NCBI GenBank assembly: GCA_900550625.1
Contig: URSW01000086.1
Location: forward strand, 1-7,091
Direction: 5' to 3'
Length of the DNA: 7,091 nucleotides
Source: an uncultured Eubacteriales bacterium
GTDB taxonomy: Bacteria > Bacillota > Clostridia > Oscillospirales > CAG-272
Shown: in pieces, positions 6,285 to 7,091 of the stretch
How the letters are laid out: every line of letters begins with the position of its first letter
Numbering within the stretch: the first letter of the stretch is position 1
Translations under genes and position numbers: made by a program
Notes under the pieces: model-generated
Told to the model about the DNA's origin: nothing
The model's database searches: none
Seen by the model: only the letters and a program-made list of their open reading frames with translations

Positions 6285-6308
6285 GTTGCGCATTGCTCGT
6301 TGCGCATT
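6285..6308. repeat. Direct repeat pair in the TetR leader, possible operator
   Basis: GTTGCGCATT occurs at 6285-6294 and again at 6299-6308, with a 14-base period. Each copy contains the palindrome TGCGCA. AATGC at 6273-6277 also forms an inverted repeat with GCATT of the nearer copy. The pair lies just downstream of the -10 element, where a bound repressor would block transcription. Confidence 0.45.
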
Positions 6309-6315
6309 ATATAAT

Positions 6316-6343
6316 ATTATATTGAAAAGATACTGTTTGTCAA
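6316..6343 (-). promoter_or_regulatory. Near-consensus sigma-70/sigma-A promoter of the TetR gene and probably the cluster
   Basis: On the minus strand TTGACA (6343-6338) is followed by a 16-base spacer and TATAAT (6321-6316), both perfect consensus hexamers. The expected start of transcription is near 6309, about 55 bases before the TetR ATG. A perfect 14-bp palindrome, ATATAATATTATAT at 6309-6322, covers the -10 element. Such a strong promoter normally needs a repressor, which fits control by the TetR protein. Confidence 0.85.
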
Positions 6344-6678
6344 TAGAAAAACATAATTTTCGTGGAATTTGAAAATTTCACACGGTTAATCATCGAAATC
6401 GGTTTGCTTGTTTCGGCACCCGCGTTTCAAACCGATCGTTTTGCAACTAATGTTTTATATTGTGTTCTCTTTCAGCGCTTTTGTCAAGGGGGTACGAAAA
6501 TTTTTCAGAGAAGCGAGTGTATGTTTGTAACAGTCGATGGGCGCGCTTATGTATACAGAGATGATGCGCAAAAACACCCGCGCGGTGACGAGAACCCCGA
6601 AATTAAAAGCATTCGGGACGCACATCGGATGCGCGGGCATTTTTCAATGCTGTAATTCGAACCTGTAAAAAGGTACGT
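6344..6678. other. 335-base intergenic region between the TetR promoter and thiI
   Basis: I see no credible gene here. The two reading frames found (plus 6362-6655 and minus 6455-6640) start without good ribosome binding sites and encode proteins with no recognisable motif. The left part is AT-rich. ATCGGTTTG at 6398-6406 and its complement at 6428-6436 form a 9-bp stem with a 21-base loop. TTCTCT (6465-6470) and CGCTT (6476-6480) can each pair with overlapping halves of AGAGAAGCG (6507-6515). The right part (6570-6650) holds nested GC-rich hairpins, described separately. Confidence 0.5.
6570..6650 (-). terminator. Nested hairpins downstream of thiI, candidate thiI terminator
   Basis: Read on the minus strand, the first element is GCATT-GAAA-AATGC (6650-6637), a 5-bp stem with a GNRA-type loop. 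Next, CCCGCGC (6637-6631) can pair with GCGCGGG (6583-6577), enclosing a 6-bp CCCGAA/TTCGGG stem (6617-6612 with 6601-6596). The structure ends in TG and five T residues (6574-6570). A smaller alternative, CACC-GCGCG-GGTG at 6587-6575, sits directly before the same T-run. The position 3' of thiI suits a terminator, but the stems are short and the outer loop is long, so a structured RNA element is also possible. Confidence 0.4.
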
Positions 6679-7091
6679 TTATTTTTCAAACTGTTCAACA
6701 AGAACCGAGAATCTGCTCATCCATGCCTGCTCTATCAGCGCTTCACGGTCAAGTCCCGCCTCGGCGGCGATCACCTTTTCAAGAGTGGGGCGCGTACGCG
6801 GGTGACGCGGAGTGAAGACTGTGCAGCAATCCTCATACGGAAGTATCGATGTATCAAACGTGCCGATTTTGCGCGATATCCGAACGATATCCTCCTTATC
6901 CATTCCGATGAGCGGACGGAACACGGGACGGTCGGCACAGGTCTCGGTTACGCACATTGCGGCGGTCGTCTGGCTTGCGACCTGACCGAGGCTTTCGCCC
7001 GTGACGAGCACGGGGCATTCATGCTCCTCGGCTACGCGGGATGCGAGAGACATCATAAACCGACGGAGGATCAGCGTAAAATAATCCTCTT
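6679..7091 (-). CDS. thiI: tRNA 4-thiouridine synthase ThiI, C-terminal fragment
   Basis: The frame is open to the window edge, so the N-terminus (ferredoxin-like and THUMP domains) lies outside; the Met pair at 7051-7056 is internal, since EDYFTLILRRF precedes it in frame. ThiI adenylates uridine 8 of tRNA and transfers sulfur to give 4-thiouridine; in some bacteria it also supplies sulfur for thiamine synthesis. The visible part is the end of the PP-loop adenylation domain: the diagnostic VTGESLGQVASQT, then PLIGMDKEDIVRISRKIGT, and LPYEDCCTVFTPRHP with a Cys pair at the site conserved in the family. It ends at a TAA (6681-6679) shortly after, with no C-terminal rhodanese domain, as is usual in Firmicutes, where sulfur comes from a dedicated cysteine desulfurase. 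It points the same way as the TetR cluster but is separated from it by 335 bases and a strong promoter. Confidence 0.93.
   Translation of the reverse strand, partial: EDYFTLILRRFMMSLASRVAEEHECPVLVTGESLGQVASQTTAAMCVTETCADRPVFRPLIGMDKEDIVRISRKIGTFDTSILPYEDCCTVFTPRHPRTRPTLEKVIAAEAGLDREALIEQAWMSRFSVLVEQFEK

Noticed and set aside
5595..6314. 239-codon plus-strand open frame opposite the TetR gene
   Set aside because: It runs through the TetR gene, promoter and operator region, and its product is unlike any family I know. The minus-strand helix-turn-helix protein is the real gene.
6310..6315. Divergent plus-strand promoter using TATAAT at 6310-6315
   Set aside because: The match follows from the AT palindrome around the minus-strand -10 element. 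There is no suitable -35 sequence 15-19 bases upstream and no gene follows.
6362..6655. 97-codon plus-strand and 61-codon minus-strand (6455-6640) open frames in the intergenic region
   Set aside because: Neither has a convincing ribosome binding site or conserved pattern, and both cross inverted repeats. Tiny unknown proteins cannot be fully excluded.

Overview
The window looks like chromosomal DNA from an anaerobic Firmicute of class Clostridia, probably an uncultured gut Oscillospirales-type lineage. This is inferred from four things: the lipoprotein solute-binding protein style, a ThiI lacking a rhodanese extension, YoaP-type acetyltransferases, and strong purine-rich Shine-Dalgarno sites with frequent GTG/TTG starts. 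No rRNA, tRNA, CRISPR array, transposase or phage gene is visible.

Layout. (1) Bases 1-335, plus strand: the last 110 codons of a sugar isomerase of the L-fucose/L-arabinose isomerase superfamily. (2) Bases 496-2013, plus strand: a complete 505-residue solute-binding lipoprotein with its own strong intrinsic terminator (2033-2071). (3) Bases 2072-2267: a convergent intergenic gap with two imperfect hairpins. (4) Bases 2268-6343, minus strand: a compact co-directional cluster. In transcription order it holds a TetR/AcrR regulator behind a near-consensus promoter, a GNAT-YoaP acetyltransferase (copy A), an isoprenylcysteine methyltransferase-like membrane protein broken by an amber codon and a frameshift, a second GNAT-YoaP acetyltransferase (copy B), a 69-residue conserved small protein, and an LCMT-family SAM methyltransferase. 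(5) Bases 6344-6678: 335 bases without a convincing gene but with several inverted repeats. (6) Bases 6679-7091, minus strand: the C-terminal part of ThiI (tRNA 4-thiouridine synthase), cut by the window edge.

How the genes work together. The isomerase and the binding protein suggest uptake and early catabolism of a sugar, although no permease is in view. The minus-strand cluster is the unusual part. A TetR-family gene leads a run of group-transfer enzymes: two paralogous acetyltransferases with thioredoxin-like tails and two unrelated methyltransferases, both from families whose namesakes methylate carboxyl groups. Short gaps, one ATGA overlap and good ribosome binding sites suggest an operon, plausibly induced by a small molecule and acting on it. 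The middle of the cluster seems to be decaying: the membrane methyltransferase has two lesions and copy A of the acetyltransferase has lost part of its acetyl-CoA binding motif. Whether these are real or assembly errors cannot be told from one sequence.
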